From the NCBI RefSeq assembly GCF_000003855.2, contig NW_003101651.1, forward strand, positions 285,213 through 305,884: a DNA stretch of 20,672 nt. Direction: 5' to 3'. The notes below the pieces were generated by a model, which did not search any database, was not told the origin of the DNA, and saw only the letters and a list, made by a program, of their open reading frames with translations. Source of the stretch: Blastomyces gilchristii SLH14081. Lineage: Eukaryota; Ascomycota; Eurotiomycetes; Onygenales; Ajellomycetaceae. The number at the start of each line of letters is the position of its first letter. The first letter of the stretch is position 1. The position numbers and the translations under genes are program-made. Positions 18,060 through 20,672 of the stretch are shown in pieces.

Positions 18060-19332
18060 GTATAAAAAAATCAATCTTAATCTATTCAGATAACTTAAAA
18101 AGTGAAAATAAAAATGAAAATCTGAATAGATTAGATACAGATATTACTTATACTGAGAATAATATAAATTTCATTGCAAATTTATAAAGTCTAAATAGTG
18201 AATGTGAAGTTTTTAATACTGAACTATTTACAAAAATGAAACCTTTCAAGTTAATTGAATTAAAATATTATAAAAGAGCTGATTTAAAAGAAGTATGAAT
18301 ATTTTCAAACAGTTAAACTACTATATAAAGACTGAAGAGTAGTCAGATTTATAATAATTAAATAAATCTTGAACAGATTTTGAATTTCATAAATAGAATT
18401 TAAAAAAAATAGAAATTCATCTACACTAAGTTTCTACTCATATGAATATTTATAGTAATGAAATGACTGATTTAACTATAAAAAAAATTTATAACTAAGT
18501 ATTTTTATTCAAAGAACTGTGTTCTGATTCTTTATAAAGATAAAGATAAAAGAGTCTTATTTAAAAAAGTGAAATGAAAACTGAAAAAATCAAAAAAAGA
18601 GTGTATATTATTTAAGATTTTAAATAAAACTCAAGTGAAAATCTTGTTCAATACAATGTAAAAAGAAAATATTCTCATTTATAATTCAGCTGAAACTTGA
18701 ACATGAATATTTCAAATCTTATATACAAAGATTTGATAACAGATTTGACTTAAAGAAATGTCTATTCTGCAATTTTAATAAAAATTCTGAGTATATTATA
18801 ATACACTATGCATTATACAATAAACTCAGAATAGAATTGAAAAAAAAGTATGATTTAAATTAATTAATTATGAAGTTTTTATTCTCTACTGAAATAGAAA
18901 TTAAATACTTAATAGATTTTCTATCAGAAATCAAAGTAGTTACAAGAAAATGATTAAATTAAGAACTTTATAAATATGAAGAAGTGAAAAAGATTGAGAT
19001 ATAATCTGTTTAAATAGCTATATATATTTTTTAAATAATTTTCTTTTATTGTTTTTTTTTTAATTCTGTTTCTCTTTTATTTCTTTTATTTTTATTCATA
19101 TTTTAAACAAGTTTATCTTTAAGACTTTTTTTCTTTGTTATTATATTTTTTAAATGATTTCAGAGTTTTAAAAAATGTTAAAAATACTGTAATTTGCAAA
19201 ATATTTTTGTATTCTGAGCTGGAATTTTCTAAATATTACATGTCTGAAATTGATAAATGTATAACTGACTATATAAATACTAGAAAAACTTTGAGAACTG
19301 AAGTTCTTAGATAAATATTATAGTCTCTGACT
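18060..19332 (+). pseudogene. LINE copy L2, 3' part (RNase H to 3' UTR)
   Basis: This plus-strand fragment is homologous to L1 from ORF2 codon about 1010 through the 3' UTR. Readable parts: NLNRLDTDITYTENNINF (about 18110-18170), CEVFNTELF (about 18200), and YKYEEVKKIEI near the end of ORF2 (about 18970). Between 18300 and 18720 the RNase H active-site region is much more eroded than in L1, and the SDSQAAL and HxVPAH stretch is not readable, suggesting internal deletion plus mutation. Near 18755-18830 CLFCNFNKNSEYIIIH retains the terminal cysteine motif. The left edge abuts the G2-A LTR and the right edge is X2. Upstream L2 sequence should lie beyond the left window end. Confidence 0.88.
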
Positions 19333-19793
19333 TAGACTGACTGTGTAACCGTGTCTGAGACCAGAATCAGAATTTTTAATAGTCTCATTATCAATTTGAC
19401 TGATCTTATTACACAGTTTTAATATTAGATAGTAGTTTCATACTGTCTCAGTGAGACTTACTGTCTACTCTTATCACATTTTTTAAATAAGATTATGATT
19501 TCTACTTCTCAATTTAAATTATTTTTATTGCTTTAAATGACTTTAAATCTCATTTAAGTGTTATCAAAAAGTATTACTTTTTAAAAAATTAAAAATAGTC
19601 TAAAAAAAATCTTAAAATGTCTAAAAATAGTAACTTTATGCTAAGAATGAGATTAAATGAAACCAAATGAAACCACTTTCTCATTTTTTTCAAGTCATGG
19701 TTTCATTTTCAGATCTGATATATAGTTACTTTGCATGTTTTTTTAATGATTAGTCTCAGCGGGATTCACATCAAGAAATGTATGAGATCAGAT
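19333..19793. mobile_element. hAT-like element X2, cut by G2-B
   Basis: This is a second copy of X1 in reverse orientation: its left end TAGACTGACTGTGTAACCGT equals the reverse complement of the X1 right end. It follows CTCTGACT of the L2 3' UTR with no bases lost relative to L1, so the element boundary is exact. Its other end is replaced at 19794 by the G2-B LTR after about 460 bp; the remaining 45 bp or so presumably lie beyond the window. Confidence 0.8.
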
Positions 19794-20328
19794 TGTGACG
19801 GGCTGCGCCCGATTAATTATATAGACTATTCCGTTACACTTCACAGATTTCTACCGCTTCATTCTCAATCACCGATCCTCAGCCGCTTCATTCTTGATTG
19901 CTGATTCTCAGCTGCCACGAACGCGTATAAATTCTCCCGCCCTGAAGCTCCACTGCATACATCACTACATACATGTATAAATATTCACTTTGATCACTGA
20001 CTCTTGCACTTTCTCTTTCTTTTTCTTCTTTAATGTTTTTCTCTTTGTTATATAAGACCTATATATTATACTGATCTATTCAGTATAGACCTCTTATACT
20101 AGAAAAATGTTTATTATCTTCTTATTAGAAATGATTATTCACATATTATCTTCTCATTAGAAATGATTATTCATTGAGAAGATATTCAAACATGTAATAA
20201 TATATAAGAAAGAGAAACATAGTTAAGCAGATACTGAGTTCTCAAATAGAAGCTTGTTTATCAGTTACTCTGACTCTGTAATAAGATCTTATAAGAGAAT
20301 ATCAGTGAAAGATCTGAGAGTTCTGACA
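19794..20328 (+). repeat. G2-B 5' LTR
   Basis: This 535-bp LTR, TGTGACGGGC...TTCTGACA, is the reverse complement of the LTRs at 2-517 and 2102-2222/17617-18059. Its first 145 bp keep many CpG (GACGGGCTGCGCCCGAT, TACCGCTTC, CACGAACGCGT, CCCGCCC). It has a local repeat of CGCTTCATTCT followed by a GAT-CTCAGC-like stretch (19855 and 19884). It is followed directly by G2 gag sequence, which makes it a 5' LTR. Confidence 0.85.
19976..19983 (+). promoter_or_regulatory. Probable TATA box of the G2 LTR
   Basis: TATAAATA is conserved in LTR copy 1 (reverse strand, about 342-350) and is followed by a pyrimidine-rich run (TTTCTCTTTCTTTTTCTTC, about 20010-20030) typical of fungal transcription-start regions. 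Another candidate, TATAAAT, lies at 19926. Confidence 0.5.
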
Positions 20329-20338
20329 TCTCAGATGT

Positions 20339-20672
20339 ATGAGATATTCATATGATTACACTTCTTTAGATGTCATAGATATTTCACATTTAACAAACAA
20401 TATAATCATATCTAATGATAATATGAGAGAATCTCTAAATATAAGTATAGAAGTAATATCACAGTGACTCTGAGTAATGTTAAAATTATAACAGCAATAG
20501 ATAGCTGATATACATATAACTCAATAACTTCAATATGAGAAAATTCAACAATTTAACTCAATAAGAAACTCATATAATTTCAACATCTACAGAATCAAAT
20601 ACAAAGCACTGAAAGATACTTAGATACTCTTATATATTTCAATACTTTCATCTCACTCTCTACTCATCATGA
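20339..20672 (+). pseudogene. G2-B gag, 5' part (runs off the window)
   Basis: This matches the minus-strand gag of G2-A (2095-1755). The frame from ATG 20339 reads MRYSYDYTSLDVIDI and then HLTNNIIISNDNM, which corresponds to HLTNDIAISTNNI in G2-A. The first in-frame stop follows a VISQ segment, where G2-A also has a stop. The coding sequence continues past the end. Start chosen as the nearest in-frame ATG to the LTR. Confidence 0.55.

Noticed and set aside
1..20672. tRNA, rRNA or SINE genes
   Set aside because: No B-box/GGTTCGA-type motif with a plausible cloverleaf was seen; GTTC and TTCGAA fragments in 15340-15593 lack partner stems.

Overview
The window looks like a heterochromatic, AT-rich repeat island from a filamentous ascomycete (Pezizomycotina). 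I found no intact gene, no tRNA or rRNA, no CRISPR array and nothing bacterial. It consists of transposable elements inserted into one another and heavily hit by C-to-T / G-to-A transitions, the signature of repeat-induced point mutation (RIP) or a similar methylation-linked process. CpG is almost absent except in a few short islands. The fungal assignment rests on the RIP-like decay plus a Tad1-like LINE and a Ty3/Gypsy chromovirus; I cannot name the species.

Layout. (1) 2-517: an LTR of a second Gypsy family (called G2 here). 518-2101: G2 gag-protease remnant, minus strand. 2102-2222 continued at 17617-18059: the G2 5' LTR, split by a later insertion. (2) 2223-17616: a full-length Ty3/Gypsy chromovirus (G1), minus strand, with 257-bp LTRs and a perfect 5-bp target duplication (TCTAT). 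Its single gag-pol frame runs gag, protease, RT, RNase H, integrase, chromodomain. (3) 7984-15593, inside G1: a complete 7.6-kb Tad1-like LINE (L1), minus strand, with 5' UTR, ORF1 (zinc knuckles), ORF2 (endonuclease, RT, RNase H), an (AAT)8 tail and a 12-bp target duplication. (4) 3429-3934, inside the G1 3' region: a 506-bp non-autonomous hAT-like element (X1) beside a zinc-finger-like remnant. (5) 18060-19332: the 3' part of a second LINE copy (L2), plus strand. 19333-19793: a second hAT-like copy (X2) inside L2. 19794 to the end: a second G2 copy (G2-B), plus strand, inside X2.

History. The sequence supports L2, then G2-A inserted in L2, then G1 inserted in the G2-A LTR, then L1 inserted in G1. 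A side branch is X2 in L2, then G2-B in X2. The LINE family was therefore active both before and after the two Gypsy families. The broken frames of G1 gag-pol, L1 ORF1, L1 ORF2 and most of G2 gag-protease stay in register over hundreds of codons, so decay has been almost entirely by point mutation. The least mutated stretches are the extreme 5' end of L1, the zinc-finger-like remnant in G1 and the start of the G2-B LTR.
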